This document shows, in pieces, positions 33,179 through 42,483 of a DNA stretch of 52,033 bases. Source of the DNA: an uncultured Pelagibacteraceae bacterium (lineage in GTDB: Bacteria > Pseudomonadota > Alphaproteobacteria > Pelagibacterales > Pelagibacteraceae); the NCBI GenBank assembly GCA_902632145.1, contig CACPBH010000003.1:1-52033 (forward strand), in the 5' to 3' direction. The notes beneath the pieces were generated by a model. It was not told the DNA's origin, did not search any database, and worked only from the letters and a program-made list of their open reading frames with translations. A program made the position numbers and the translations under genes. Positions within the stretch are counted from its first letter, which is position 1. Every line of letters starts with the position of its first letter.

Positions 33179-33914
33179 TAGAGTTAAATATATGATGACA
33201 CACAACCGAAACAGTGTTGGATATATTTAAGCTTTCAATATTATCATTCATATTAACTTTAAACTTAAAATCGGAATTTTCTAAAGTTTTTGCTTTAATT
33301 CCATATCCCTCAGATCCAAATAACAGTACGTTTTTTCCCTTCCAATTGTTCTTTGTAAAATCTTTTGTTGCAGAAACATCAAATGCGCTTACCCAAAATT
33401 CTTTAGTTTTTAAAAATTTTAAAGCAGTATTTAAGTTAGAAACTTTAAAAATCCTAATATGTTCAGTTCCACCACTTGCACTTTTAAATAATAATTTGCT
33501 TTTAGAAGGAAAAGACCTTTCCTTAACAATTAATCCGTCAATATTAAATGCTACAGCACTTCTAATAATTGAACCGATATTGCGTGGATCTGTTACTTCT
33601 TCTAAGGCAATCAAGTTAATATTTTTATTTTTATTATCTAATATAAACTCTTTAAGAGTTATTTCATCCAGCTGTTCAACTTCAGCTACTAAGCCTTGAT
33701 GTGCAGTCTCATCTCTACCACATAAATTATCTAATTCTTTTCGTGATTTATAAAAAACGTTAACTGATTTAAATAAATTCAATGATTGATTTTCTCTATT
33801 AAGGTTTTTTTGAGCGTCCTCTGTTAAAAATACTCTCTCAATTTTTCTCGATGGGTTTTTTAAGGCCTCTAAAACTGGATGTTTTCCAACAATTAAAAAA
33901 GTGGTTTTTTTCAT
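33171..33914 (-). CDS. rlmB: 23S rRNA (guanosine-2'-O-)-methyltransferase, RlmB type
   Basis: SPOUT-family RNA methyltransferase (247 residues). The N-terminal substrate-binding domain has VGKHPVLEALKNPSRKIERV and ETAHQGLVAEVE. The catalytic knot has EEVTDPRNIGSIIRSAVAF, LLFGSEGYGI and ESLNISNTVSVVCH, the three SpoU motifs. The layout matches RlmB (TrmH group 3), which methylates a guanosine in the 23S peptidyl-transferase region. The exact target is by family analogy. tRNA-Thr follows on the same strand. Confidence 0.88.
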   Translation of the reverse strand: MKKTTFLIVGKHPVLEALKNPSRKIERVFLTEDAQKNLNRENQSLNLFKSVNVFYKSRKELDNLCGRDETAHQGLVAEVEQLDEITLKEFILDNKNKNINLIALEEVTDPRNIGSIIRSAVAFNIDGLIVKERSFPSKSKLLFKSASGGTEHIRIFKVSNLNTALKFLKTKEFWVSAFDVSATKDFTKNNWKGKNVLLFGSEGYGIKAKTLENSDFKFKVNMNDNIESLNISNTVSVVCHHIFNSIK

Positions 33915-34049
33915 GATTTTTACGTAATTTTTTCAAATTACTAGCATATTTTAAGGCAAAATGATTTATTGCAATTATTCCATAAATGCTTATAAAACGC
34001 TTGTTGTTAAATGCTTTTTAAGTTAGTGGGTATCCCCACAATAATGTCA

Positions 34050-34135
34050 GGAGGGGTACCAAAGCGGTCAAATGGGGCGGGCTGTAAACCCGTTGACTTC
34101 GGTCTTCGAAAGTTCGAATCTTTCCCCCTCCACCA
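34050..34135 (+). tRNA. tRNA-Tyr (anticodon GTA)
   Basis: 86-base tRNA with acceptor stem GGAGGGG/CCCCTCC, discriminator A and encoded CCA. Anticodon loop CTGTAAA with GTA at 34084-34086; long variable arm as expected for tRNA-Tyr. A small hairpin, GTGGG/CCCAC with loop TATC (34026-34039), lies ten bases upstream. The 135 bases before the gene hold no ORF; the promoter is not clear. Confidence 0.96.
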
Positions 34136-34180
34136 AACTTAAAAACTTTGATAATAAAGAGCGAGATGAGTTTGGATTTT

Positions 34181-34254
34181 GCGGGTGTAGTTCAATGGTA
34201 GAACGCTAGCCTTCCAAGCTGGATGTAAGGGTTCGATTCCCTTTACCCGCTCCA
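34181..34254 (+). tRNA. tRNA-Gly (anticodon TCC)
   Basis: 74-base tRNA. Acceptor GCGGGTG pairs with TACCCGC (last pair G-T), discriminator T and encoded CCA. Anticodon stem CTAGC/GCTGG with loop CTTCCAA, anticodon TCC at 34213-34215. T-arm GGGTTCGATTCCC. Between tRNA-Tyr and tuf, the same order as in the E. coli tufB operon. Confidence 0.96.
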
Positions 34255-34291
34255 AAATTAGTAATAAAAAATTAAAGTGAGGAAAAAATAG

Positions 34292-35491
34292 ATGTCAAAA
34301 GAAAAGTTTAACCGAAACAAACCACATTGTAATATTGGTACAATCGGACACGTAGACCATGGTAAAACAACATTAACGGCTGCTATAACTAAAGTCTTAT
34401 CAGAAGCTGGAGGCTCAAGCTCTGCAAACTTTGTTGCTTATGATCAAATTGATAAAGCCCCAGAAGAAAAAGAGAGAGGAATTACAATTTCAACAGCTCA
34501 CGTTGAATATGAAACTGAAAAAAGACACTATGCGCACGTTGACTGCCCAGGTCACGCTGACTATGTAAAAAACATGATTACAGGTGCAGCACAAATGGAC
34601 GGAGCAATCTTAGTTGTTAATGCAGCTGATGGTCCTATGCCTCAAACAAGAGAACACATACTTTTAGCTCGTCAAGTTGGAGTACCCGCAATCGTGGTAT
34701 TTTTGAATAAAATTGACACTGTGAAAGATAAAGAGTTAGTTGATTTAGTCGAAGAGGAAATTAGAGAGTTACTAACTTCTTATAAATTTCCAGGTGACAA
34801 AATTCCTATAGTTAAAGGTTCTGCTTTAAATGCTGTTGAAGGAAAAGATGAGGCTACTGGTAAAAACGCAATCATGGAATTAATGAAAGCTGTAGATGAA
34901 ACAATTCCTCAACCTGATAGACCAAAAGATAAACCTTTTTTAATGCCTGTTGAGGATGTTTTCTCAATTTCTGGAAGAGGTACAGTAGTTACTGGAAGAG
35001 TAGAGTCCGGTGTTATTAAAGTTGGTGAAGAAATTGAAATAGTAGGTATTAGAGATACTAAAAAATCTGTTTGTACTGGCGTTGAAATGTTTAGAAAACT
35101 TTTAGACAGCGGTGAGGCAGGTGATAATATAGGCGCACTTTTAAGAGGCGTTGAAAGAGATGATGTAGAAAGAGGTCAAGTTCTTTGTAAACCTGGTTCT
35201 ATCACTCCTCACACTGAATTTGAATGCCAGGCTTATATTTTGAAAAAAGAAGAAGGAGGTAGACATACTCCATTCTTTACAAAATATAGACCTCAGTTTT
35301 ACTTTAGGACTACAGATGTAACAGGTGAAGTTACTCTGCCATCTGGAACTGAAATGGTAATGCCGGGTGATGATGGTAAATTTACTGTTAAATTAATTAC
35401 TCCTATCGCAATGAGTGAAAATCTGAACTTTGCTATTAGAGAAGGTGGAAAAACAGTAGGAGCAGGAGTAGTTACTAAAATAGTAAAATAA
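34292..35491 (+). CDS. tuf: Elongation factor Tu
   Basis: GTPase that brings aminoacyl-tRNA to the ribosome (399 residues). G1 GHVDHGKT (residues 19-26), G2 RGITIST, G3 [10 protein letters not shown]4 NKID and G5 SAL are complete. Domains 2 and 3 follow with [16 protein letters not shown] and [19 protein letters not shown], the kirromycin/tRNA surface. Preceded by GTGAGGA. No second tuf lies between fusA and rpsJ in this window, so this may be the only copy. tRNA-Trp follows after six bases. Confidence 0.98.
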   Translation: MSKEKFNRNKPHCNIGTIGHVDHGKTTLTAAITKVLSEAGGSSSANFVAYDQIDKAPEEKERGITISTAHVEYETEKRHYAHVDCPGHADYVKNMITGAAQMDGAILVVNAADGPMPQTREHILLARQVGVPAIVVFLNKIDTVKDKELVDLVEEEIRELLTSYKFPGDKIPIVKGSALNAVEGKDEATGKNAIMELMKAVDETIPQPDRPKDKPFLMPVEDVFSISGRGTVVTGRVESGVIKVGEEIEIVGIRDTKKSVCTGVEMFRKLLDSGEAGDNIGALLRGVERDDVERGQVLCKPGSITPHTEFECQAYILKKEEGGRHTPFFTKYRPQFYFRTTDVTGEVTLPSGTEMVMPGDDGKFTVKLITPIAMSENLNFAIREGGKTVGAGVVTKIVK

Positions 35492-35497
35492 ACGCTT

Positions 35498-35573
35498 AGG
35501 AGCGTAGTTCAATTGGTAGAGCGCCGGTCTCCAAAACCGGAGGTTGTGGGTTCGAGTCCCTCCGCTCCTGCCA
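35498..35573 (+). tRNA. tRNA-Trp (anticodon CCA)
   Basis: 76-base tRNA with acceptor AGGAGCG/CGCTCCT, discriminator G and encoded CCA. Anticodon stem CCGGT/ACCGG with loop CTCCAAA, anticodon CCA at 35531-35533. Lies between tuf and secE, a conserved bacterial arrangement, and must be cut from the tuf-secE transcript. Confidence 0.97.
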
Positions 35574-35588
35574 AAACTACAGATTAGT

Positions 35589-35780
35589 ATGAAAAACCCT
35601 TTAAAATTTATACAAGAAGTAAAACAAGAAACTTTTAGAATTACTTGGCCCACAAAAAAAGAAACAATGATGGGTGCTATAATGGTTTTTGCTTTAGCTT
35701 CTATTGCTGCGATATTTTTTTTAATTTTAGATCAAATTTTAAGATTTTTGCTAAACTTAATTTTAACAATAAATTTCTAA
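35589..35780 (+). CDS. secE: Preprotein translocase subunit SecE
   Basis: Essential single-helix subunit of the SecYEG channel (63 residues). The amphipathic cytoplasmic helix KFIQEVKQETFRITWPTKKE is followed by one membrane helix (about residues 28-58). This is the short, one-helix form of SecE, unlike the three-helix E. coli protein. Start at ATG 35589: the longer frame reads back into tRNA-Trp and is not real. Three bases precede nusG. Confidence 0.94.
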   Translation: MKNPLKFIQEVKQETFRITWPTKKETMMGAIMVFALASIAAIFFLILDQILRFLLNLILTINF

Positions 35781-35782
35781 CA

Positions 35783-36307
35783 ATGAATTGGTATATAGTT
35801 CAAGCTTATTCGGGATTTGAAAAAAAAGTTGTAGAATCCATAAAAGAAGAGCTAAAAAAAAATAAACTTTCAGATAATCTACAAGAAATACTGGTACCTA
35901 CTCACCAAGTTACAGAGGTTAAAAAGGGAAAAAGAACTAAAAAAGAGAAAAAGTTTTTTCCTGGATATGTATTAGTAAAAATCGAACTCACAAAACAGAT
36001 TTATCATTTAATAAAAAATTTACAAAAAGTAAGTGGCTTTTTGGGTTCAACAGATAAACCAACACCAATCTCTGATAATGAGATTAAAAGAATTCTTGGA
36101 CAAGTTTCAGAGAGCGCAGTAAGCCAAAAAACAAGTATAAACTTTGAAATTGGTGAAAAAGTAAAGGTTTGTGATGGGCCATTTGCCTCTTTTAATGGAT
36201 TAATTGAAGAAATTGATGAAGAAAAATCTAGACTTAAAGTGTCAGTTTCTATATTTGGTAGAGCAACTCCAGTAGATTTAGAATTTAACCAAGTGGAGAA
36301 AAATTAA
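35783..36307 (+). CDS. nusG: Transcription termination/antitermination protein NusG
   Basis: RNA-polymerase-bound processivity factor (174 residues) that links transcription to Rho and to the ribosome. [16 protein letters not shown] is the conserved start of the NGN domain; [12 protein letters not shown] lies in its core. The KOW domain begins near residue 120 with [18 protein letters not shown]. The true start is ATG 35783; the frame is open 46 codons further upstream but that stretch overlaps secE. Stop and rplK start overlap by one base (TAATG). Confidence 0.96.
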   Translation: MNWYIVQAYSGFEKKVVESIKEELKKNKLSDNLQEILVPTHQVTEVKKGKRTKKEKKFFPGYVLVKIELTKQIYHLIKNLQKVSGFLGSTDKPTPISDNEIKRILGQVSESAVSQKTSINFEIGEKVKVCDGPFASFNGLIEEIDEEKSRLKVSVSIFGRATPVDLEFNQVEKN

Positions 36308-36732
36308 TGGCTAAAGAAATAACAGGTTATGTAAAATTGCAAATTAAAGGTGGACAGGCTAATCCTGCACCTCCTGTAGGCCCCGCACTCGGTCAAAGAG
36401 GTATTAACATAATGGAATTTTGCAAAGCGTTTAATGAAAAAACAAAATCATTTATGGGAAAACCTGTCCCAGTCGTAATAACAGTGTATAAAGATAAAAA
36501 ATTTGACTTCATTATAAAGTCCCCCCCTGCGTCTCACTTTATTAGAGAGGCCGCCAAATTAAAAAGTGGCTCAAGTGAACCTGGAAGAGTTGTTGCGGGT
36601 TCTATTACAATGAAACAAGCAGAGGCAATAGCAAAAGAAAAAATGAAGGATTTAAATGCTTTTGATTTAAAAGAAGCCACAAAAATAATCTGCGGTTCAG
36701 CTAGATCAATGGGCATTGAAGTAAAAGAATAA
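36307..36732 (+). CDS. rplK: 50S ribosomal protein L11
   Basis: uL11 of the GTPase-associated centre and stringent-response trigger (141 residues, standard). Landmarks are [20 protein letters not shown] with the thiostrepton-loop prolines, then [13 protein letters not shown] and [10 protein letters not shown] at the end. Coupled by TAATG to nusG, so it lacks a separate leader; any L1 binding site must lie within nusG. Confidence 0.97.
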   Translation: MAKEITGYVKLQIKGGQANPAPPVGPALGQRGINIMEFCKAFNEKTKSFMGKPVPVVITVYKDKKFDFIIKSPPASHFIREAAKLKSGSSEPGRVVAGSITMKQAEAIAKEKMKDLNAFDLKEATKIICGSARSMGIEVKE

Positions 36733-36734
36733 TT

Positions 36735-37421
36735 ATGAGAAAAAATTCAAAAAGATATAAAGCTATTTTTAAAAACTCTATTAAAGACAAAAAAGTGGGT
36801 GCCAAAGAAGCTATGGAGTTAGTTAAAAAGAACTCAACAACAAAATTTGATGAGTCAATAGATGTATCATTAAAAATAAATTTAAAGCAATCAAAAGGTG
36901 GCGATTTTAATTTAAGAACTGTTGTTAATTTGCCAAATGGATCTGGAAAAAAAAGTAGAGTTGCGGTTTTGTGTGAGCCAAGTAAAATTGATGAAGCAAA
37001 AAAAGCAGGAGCAGATGTAGTTGGCTCTGATGATCTTATTGAAAAAATTGCCTCAGGGAAATTTGATTTTACAAAACTTATTTGTACTCCAGCGATGATG
37101 GGTAAAATTGGAAAACATGGAAAAGTTTTAGGTCCAAAAGGTTTAATGCCTAATCCAAAGCTGGGAACAGTATCGACAGATTTACTAAAGTCAGTCAAAG
37201 AAATAAAAACAGGATTAGTTGAAATTCGAAATGATAAAGATGGTAATCTCGCTTCCACAATCGGTCGAAAAAGTTTTTCTACTGAGAAATTATTAGAAAA
37301 TTATAATTTTCTTATTGAAAGTGTAAAAAAAGAAAAACCTGACACAATCAAAGGTGAGTTTATTAAAGCTACATACTTAACATCTACTATGGGTATTTCT
37401 TATAAAGTAGGAGGGAAATAA
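36735..37421 (+). CDS. rplA: 50S ribosomal protein L1
   Basis: uL1 of the ribosomal L1 stalk (228 residues), and in many bacteria the translational repressor of rplK-rplA. Landmarks are DESIDVSLKINLKQSKGGDF, FTKLICTPAMMGKIGKHGKV and LGPKGLMPNPKLGTV in the second domain. Normal two-domain length. Two bases after rplK and four before rplJ. Confidence 0.97.
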   Translation: MRKNSKRYKAIFKNSIKDKKVGAKEAMELVKKNSTTKFDESIDVSLKINLKQSKGGDFNLRTVVNLPNGSGKKSRVAVLCEPSKIDEAKKAGADVVGSDDLIEKIASGKFDFTKLICTPAMMGKIGKHGKVLGPKGLMPNPKLGTVSTDLLKSVKEIKTGLVEIRNDKDGNLASTIGRKSFSTEKLLENYNFLIESVKKEKPDTIKGEFIKATYLTSTMGISYKVGGK

Positions 37422-37425
37422 ATTT

Positions 37426-37938
37426 ATGATGTCAAAAGCAGCTAAGAAAAATTATGTAGAGGAGATGAAAAAAAACTTTACTGATAATGAGTCAGTAATG
37501 ATAGCTCAATACCAAGGACTTAATGTAAATGAATTAGATGCTTTAAGAAAAGAACTGAGAGATAAAGGTATTTTATTTAAGATCACAAAGAATAGAATAA
37601 CTAAAATAGCTATAAAAGAAACTCCAAAAAAAGATCTTGAAAAATATTTTATTGGACCAACAGCGGCAGCAATTTCATCCGATCCTATTTCAACAGCAAA
37701 AATTTTAACAAAATTCTCAAAATCTAACAATAAGCTAAAAATAGTTGCCGGTTTCATGGATGGTAAAGTTTTAGATGAAAAAGAGGTGTCAATAATAGCG
37801 ACACTTCCGTCATTAGAGGAAGCAAGGGCTAAAATTGTAGGTATTTTGGCCTCACCAGCACAAAAATTAGTGAGTATTTTACTTGCACCAGGCTCAAAAA
37901 TTGCTAATTTAGCGCGCGCAAAGAGTTTAAAAAATTAA
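37426..37938 (+). CDS. rplJ: 50S ribosomal protein L10
   Basis: uL10, base of the ribosomal stalk that carries the L7/L12 dimers (170 residues). Landmarks are ESVMIAQYQGLNVNELDALR and LFKITKNRITKIAIKETP; the C-terminal helix KLVSILLAPGSKIANLARAK binds L7/L12. GGAGG around 37410 provides the ribosome-binding site. Only four bases separate it from rplA, so the long L10 leader known in E. coli is absent. Two ATG codons in tandem make the start ambiguous by one residue. Confidence 0.96.
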   Translation: MMSKAAKKNYVEEMKKNFTDNESVMIAQYQGLNVNELDALRKELRDKGILFKITKNRITKIAIKETPKKDLEKYFIGPTAAAISSDPISTAKILTKFSKSNNKLKIVAGFMDGKVLDEKEVSIIATLPSLEEARAKIVGILASPAQKLVSILLAPGSKIANLARAKSLKN

Positions 37939-37953
37939 TTCACAGGATACATA

Positions 37954-38325
37954 ATGGCAGATTTAAATAAAATTATCGATGAACTTTCAACTTTAACAGT
38001 TGTTGAGGCGGCAGAACTTTCAAAACAGTTAGAGGAAAAATGGGGCGTAACAGCAGCTGCACCAGTTGCAGCAGCACCAGCCGGAGGAGCAGCGGCACCA
38101 GCAGGCGAAGAAAAATCTGAGTTTTCTCTTTTCTTAGCATCTGCAGGAGATAAAAAAATTAATGTTATCAAAGAAGTTAGAGCAATAACAGGCTTAGGTT
38201 TAAAAGAAGCAAAAGATTTAGTTGAAGCAGCACCAAAAGAGATTAAAGGTGGTGTAGCTAAAAAAGATGCTGAAGAGTTTAAGAAAAAGCTTGAAGCAGC
38301 TGGGGCTAAAATAGAATTAAAGTAA
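37954..38325 (+). CDS. rplL: 50S ribosomal protein L7/L12
   Basis: bL12 stalk protein that recruits translational GTPases (123 residues). N-terminal dimerisation helices ([20 protein letters not shown]), an Ala/Pro/Gly-rich hinge (residues 34-50), and the C-terminal globular domain with [20 protein letters not shown] and [14 protein letters not shown]. Last gene before the rplL-rpoB hairpin, which may lower rpoB transcription relative to this very abundant protein. Confidence 0.98.
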   Translation: MADLNKIIDELSTLTVVEAAELSKQLEEKWGVTAAAPVAAAPAGGAAAPAGEEKSEFSLFLASAGDKKINVIKEVRAITGLGLKEAKDLVEAAPKEIKGGVAKKDAEEFKKKLEAAGAKIELK

Positions 38326-38342
38326 ACAAGATTTAAAGTAAG

Positions 38343-38379
38343 ATTTCATTGCAACCATATATTGCGATGAAATTTTTTT
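38343..38379 (+). terminator. Strong hairpin plus U-tract between rplL and rpoB (attenuator candidate)
   Basis: ATTTCATTGCAA at 38343-38354 pairs with TTGCGATGAAAT at 38362-38373 (12 pairs, one T-G), loop CCATATA, followed at once by a run of T to 38379. This has the shape of an intrinsic terminator. Because rpoB starts at 38387 and has no other obvious promoter in the 58-base gap, it is more likely a partial terminator that sets the ratio of ribosomal proteins to RNA polymerase. In E. coli an attenuator and an RNase III site lie at the same position. Confidence 0.72.
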
Positions 38380-38386
38380 ATATTTG

Positions 38387-41300
38387 ATGCAATTATCTTT
38401 TACGCAAAAGAAAAATATTAGAAAGAATTTTGGCAAATTAGTCGAAGGTTTATCTATTCCAAATCTTATAGAAGTCCAAAAAAACTCATACAATGAATTT
38501 TTAGAGTCAAAATCTCTAAAAGATCAACTTAGCGAGCTTTCAAAAGGTATTGATAAAGTTTTTAAGAGTATATTTCCTATAGAAGATGGTAATGACAAAG
38601 CAACTCTTGAATATATTTCTTACAAATTAGAAAAGCCAAAATTTGATGTTATAGAATGCAAGCAAAGAAGTTTGTCTTATTCAGCAGCATTAAAAGCAAA
38701 TTTAAGACTAGTTGTATACGATATTGACACAGAAAATAATACTAAGCAAATTCTCTCAGCCAAAGAACAAGAAGTATTTATAGGTGATCTACCTCTCATG
38801 ACACCTAGTGCAACATTTATAACCAATGGTGTTGAGAGAGTTGTGGTAAACCAAATGCACAGAAGTCCCGGTGTATTTTTTGACCACGACAAAGGCAAAA
38901 CACACGCGAGTGGAAAACTTTTATTTAATTGTAGAATAATTCCTGGAAGAGGATCATGGTTAGATTTCGAATTTGACCCAAAAGATATTCTATATTTCAG
39001 AATAGATAGAAAGAAAAAATTACCGATTACTACAATTCTTTACGCTTTAGGTTATACAAAAGAAAAAATTATTGAAACATTTTATACAAAAGATAAATAC
39101 ACATACAACAGTGACGCAAAAAATTGGACAACAAATTTTGATCCAGATAATTATAAAAGACCAATTAAACTTTCATTCGATTTAGTGGATGCGAAAACTA
39201 ATAAAAAAGTTTTGTCAAAAGGTGAAAAACTAAATTTTATAATTGCAAAAAAACTACAAGAAAAAGGTTTAAATTCAATTTCTGTAACTAATAATCAAAT
39301 TATAGGGAAATATGTTGCTTCTGATATTAAAAATAAAAATAATGAAAATTTGATAAGTGCTGGTTTTGATATCACTGAAGAGCAACTAGAAAATATTCTC
39401 AAAAATGAGGGAGATAAGAATTTTAATTTAGTAAATATTGATCCAATTAATAAAGGACCATACATTTTAGAAACACTTAAAATCGATAAAAATTCAAATA
39501 AGGCCGAAGCTTTAAATGATATTTATAAAGTTTTAAGGCCAGGAGAAGCTCCATCTATAGAGATTGCTCAAGAGATTTTCAATAATCTATACTTTAAAAA
39601 AGAAAGATATGACCTTTCAGAAGTAGGGAGAGTTAAATTAAATTCAAAACTAAATTTGAACACAAGTCTAAAAAAAACAATTTTGGAAACTTCAGATGTA
39701 ATAGAAATCATTAAATTCATGCTTGATTTACGGGATGGAAAAGGAGAAGTAGATGATATAGATCACCTTGGTAATAGACGTGTTAGATCCGTAGGTGAAC
39801 TGGTTGAAAATCAGTTTCGGATTGGTCTGTTAAGAATGGAGAGAACTGTTAAAGAAAAAATGTCTACTTTCTTAGAAATAGAGTCCGCGATGCCCCAAGA
39901 CCTTATAAACGCTAAACCAATTACAACATCGTTGAAAGATTTCTTTGCAACTTCTCAACTTTCTCAATTTATGGATCAAACAAATCCACTATCGGAAATA
40001 ACTCATAAGAGAAGGGTATCAGCATTAGGACCGGGTGGTTTGACAAGAGAACGGGCTGGATTTGAGGTAAGGGATGTACACCCAACGCATTATGGAAGAA
40101 TTTGCCCTATAGAAACTCCTGAAGGTCCTAATATTGGATTAATAAACAGTTTAGCTACTTATTGTAGAGTAAATAAATTTGGGTATATAGAAAGTCCATA
40201 TAAAAAAGTTGTTAACGGCAAAGTTACCTCAGAGATAAAATATTTATCAGCTATTGAGGAAGAAAAGTATACCATTGCTCAAGCTAATTCTATTTTAAAT
40301 AGCGATGGTTCGTTTACAGAAGATTTAATTGCTTGCAGAAAAAATTTAAACTTTGAACTATCCACTAAAGAAAGCATTGACTACATTGATGTGTCTCCAA
40401 AACAATTAGTTTCTGTAGCAGCTGCTCTAATTCCTTTTTTAGAAAATGATGACGCTAACAGAGCTTTAATGGGTTCAAATATGATGAGGCAAGCTGTTCC
40501 TTTATTAAAACCAGAGGCTCCATTAGTAGGAACAGGAATAGAGTCAGACGTAGCTTTAGACTCAGGAGTTACAATAGTGGCAAAAAGAAACGGAGTCGTA
40601 GATAAAATAGATGGTAAGAGGATCGTGGTAAAAGCTACCGAAGTTACAGATTTGTCTCAATCAGCAGTGGATATTTACAACCTATCTAAATTTCAGAGAT
40701 CTAATCAAAATACATGTATAAATCAAAAACCATTGGTAAAGGTTGGAGATAAGATAAAAAAAGGAGATATAATTGCTGATGGACCAGCAACAAAACTTGG
40801 TGAACTTGCCCTAGGAAAAAACGTTACGGTGGCATTTATGCCATGGCAGGGATATAATTTTGAGGACTCCATATTGATATCTGAAAGATGCGTTACGGAT
40901 GATGTTTTTACGTCCGTTCATATCGAAGAGTATGAGTCAATGGCAAGAGATACTAAATTAGGAGCAGAGGAGATTACTAGAGACATACCTAATGTGAGTG
41001 AGGAAAGTTTAAGAAATTTAGATGAGTCAGGCATTGTATATGTAGGCGCAGAGGTAAAACCAGGTGATATATTAGTTGGTAAAGTTACACCTAAAAGCGA
41101 AACATCATCAAGTCCAGAAGAAAAACTATTGAGATCTATATTTGGTGAAAAAGCAACGGATGTAAGAGACTCGTCATTAAAATTGCCCTCTGGAAGCACA
41201 GGTGTCGTAATTGATGTAAGAGTATTTAATAGACATGGAATAGAAAAAGATGAGAGATCTATAGCTATTGAAAGAGCAGAGATTGAGTCTGTTCAAGAGG

Positions 41301-42481
41301 ATAAAAAAGTTGAAGAAGAAATTTTAAATAGAAATATTAAATTAAGAGCAATAGATCTTTTAAATGGTCAGAGTATTAATAAACAATTTAAAGAATTAAA
41401 ACCAGAGACTACATTAAATAAAAATGATCTAGAGAATTTAAACTTGAAAGATTTTTGGAAAATTTCATTACAAAAACAAGAAATAAACAATAATCTTGAG
41501 AAACTTAAAAATCAATACGAAAATGCAGCAGAGGACATTAAAATAAGATTTGAAGATAAGGTAACTAAAATTCAACAAGGTGATGACTTGCTACCCACTG
41601 TAATGAAAGTTGTGAAAGTTTTTGTTGCCGTTAAAAGAAGATTGATGCCGGGTGATAAAATGGCTGGAAGACATGGGAATAAAGGAGTTGTAAGTAAAAT
41701 AGTGCCAGTCGAAGACATGCCTTATATGGAAAGCGGAAAACCTGTTGATATAGTTTTAAATCCCTTAGGAGTGCCAAGTAGAATGAATGTTGGCCAAATT
41801 CTAGAAACGCATTTGGGTTGGTCATGTTCAGAGCTTGGAGATCAAATTAAAATTTATTTAAAAAATTTTGAGAAAGAAATTGATAAATTAAAAGGGAAAT
41901 TAAAAGATATTTATGGTGCTAACTATTTCAACCAAGTTATCTCAAAATTATCTACAAAAGAGATTGCTGAATTAGTTCAAAATCTCTCTAATGGTATACC
42001 AATAGCAACACCAGTTTTTGATGGTGCTAGCACAAAAGATATAAATGAAATGCTAAATTTAGCGAAACTTCCTGGTACTGGACAAACAAATTTGTGGAAC
42101 GGACAAACAGGAGAAAGATTTGACAGACCAGTAACAGTCGGAATTATTTACATGTTAAAATTAAATCACTTAGTCGAAGATAAAATACATGCAAGATCAA
42201 CCGGTCCTTACAGTCTAGTCACACAACAACCACTTGGTGGTAAAGCACAACTTGGTGGACAAAGGTTTGGAGAAATGGAGGTGTGGGCATTAGAGGCTTA
42301 TGGAGCTTCTTATACACTTCAAGAAATTTTAACAGTTAAATCTGATGATGTTGCAGGTAGAACAAAAGTCTATGAAACTATTGTAAAAGGTAATAATAAT
42401 TTTGAGTCTGGTGTGCCAGAGTCATTTAACGTCCTAGTCAAAGAAATTAGAGCGTTAGGCCTAAATATTGAACTTAACTAA
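38387..42481 (+). CDS. rpoB: DNA-directed RNA polymerase, beta subunit
   Basis: Beta subunit of core RNA polymerase (1364 residues from ATG 38387; a TTG lies one codon earlier). The rifampicin-pocket stretch [20 protein letters not shown], with [16 protein letters not shown], keeps the Asp, His and Ser found in sensitive enzymes. Later landmarks are [21 protein letters not shown] and [15 protein letters not shown]. The C-terminus includes [18 protein letters not shown]. No visible ribosome-binding site; the hairpin ends 7 bases upstream of the ATG. Two bases separate it from rpoC. Confidence 0.98.
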   Translation: MQLSFTQKKNIRKNFGKLVEGLSIPNLIEVQKNSYNEFLESKSLKDQLSELSKGIDKVFKSIFPIEDGNDKATLEYISYKLEKPKFDVIECKQRSLSYSAALKANLRLVVYDIDTENNTKQILSAKEQEVFIGDLPLMTPSATFITNGVERVVVNQMHRSPGVFFDHDKGKTHASGKLLFNCRIIPGRGSWLDFEFDPKDILYFRIDRKKKLPITTILYALGYTKEKIIETFYTKDKYTYNSDAKNWTTNFDPDNYKRPIKLSFDLVDAKTNKKVLSKGEKLNFIIAKKLQEKGLNSISVTNNQIIGKYVASDIKNKNNENLISAGFDITEEQLENILKNEGDKNFNLVNIDPINKGPYILETLKIDKNSNKAEALNDIYKVLRPGEAPSIEIAQEIFNNLYFKKERYDLSEVGRVKLNSKLNLNTSLKKTILETSDVIEIIKFMLDLRDGKGEVDDIDHLGNRRVRSVGELVENQFRIGLLRMERTVKEKMSTFLEIESAMPQDLINAKPITTSLKDFFATSQLSQFMDQTNPLSEITHKRRVSALGPGGLTRERAGFEVRDVHPTHYGRICPIETPEGPNIGLINSLATYCRVNKFGYIESPYKKVVNGKVTSEIKYLSAIEEEKYTIAQANSILNSDGSFTEDLIACRKNLNFELSTKESIDYIDVSPKQLVSVAAALIPFLENDDANRALMGSNMMRQAVPLLKPEAPLVGTGIESDVALDSGVTIVAKRNGVVDKIDGKRIVVKATEVTDLSQSAVDIYNLSKFQRSNQNTCINQKPLVKVGDKIKKGDIIADGPATKLGELALGKNVTVAFMPWQGYNFEDSILISERCVTDDVFTSVHIEEYESMARDTKLGAEEITRDIPNVSEESLRNLDESGIVYVGAEVKPGDILVGKVTPKSETSSSPEEKLLRSIFGEKATDVRDSSLKLPSGSTGVVIDVRVFNRHGIEKDERSIAIERAEIESVQEDKKVEEEILNRNIKLRAIDLLNGQSINKQFKELKPETTLNKNDLENLNLKDFWKISLQKQEINNNLEKLKNQYENAAEDIKIRFEDKVTKIQQGDDLLPTVMKVVKVFVAVKRRLMPGDKMAGRHGNKGVVSKIVPVEDMPYMESGKPVDIVLNPLGVPSRMNVGQILETHLGWSCSELGDQIKIYLKNFEKEIDKLKGKLKDIYGANYFNQVISKLSTKEIAELVQNLSNGIPIATPVFDGASTKDINEMLNLAKLPGTGQTNLWNGQTGERFDRPVTVGIIYMLKLNHLVEDKIHARSTGPYSLVTQQPLGGKAQLGGQRFGEMEVWALEAYGASYTLQEILTVKSDDVAGRTKVYETIVKGNNNFESGVPESFNVLVKEIRALGLNIELN

Positions 42482-42483
42482 TT

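Noticed and set aside
34001-34030. Promoter for tRNA-Tyr with TTGTTG at 34001-34006
   Set aside because: No -10 element at an acceptable distance; the match is too weak to list.
35393-35653. Minus-strand 86-residue frame across tRNA-Trp and the end of tuf
   Set aside because: It translates the antisense of tRNA-Trp; such frames (with a GGTRTHNLRF-like stretch) are a well-known false protein. It overlaps tuf, tRNA-Trp and secE.
36701-37258. Minus-strand 185-residue frame opposite rplA
   Set aside because: Lies wholly over rplA and the rplK end; no motif and no upstream signals.
37935-38171. Minus-strand Ala/Pro-rich frame opposite rplL
   Set aside because: Its composition comes from the Ala/Pro/Gly hinge of L7/L12 read in reverse.
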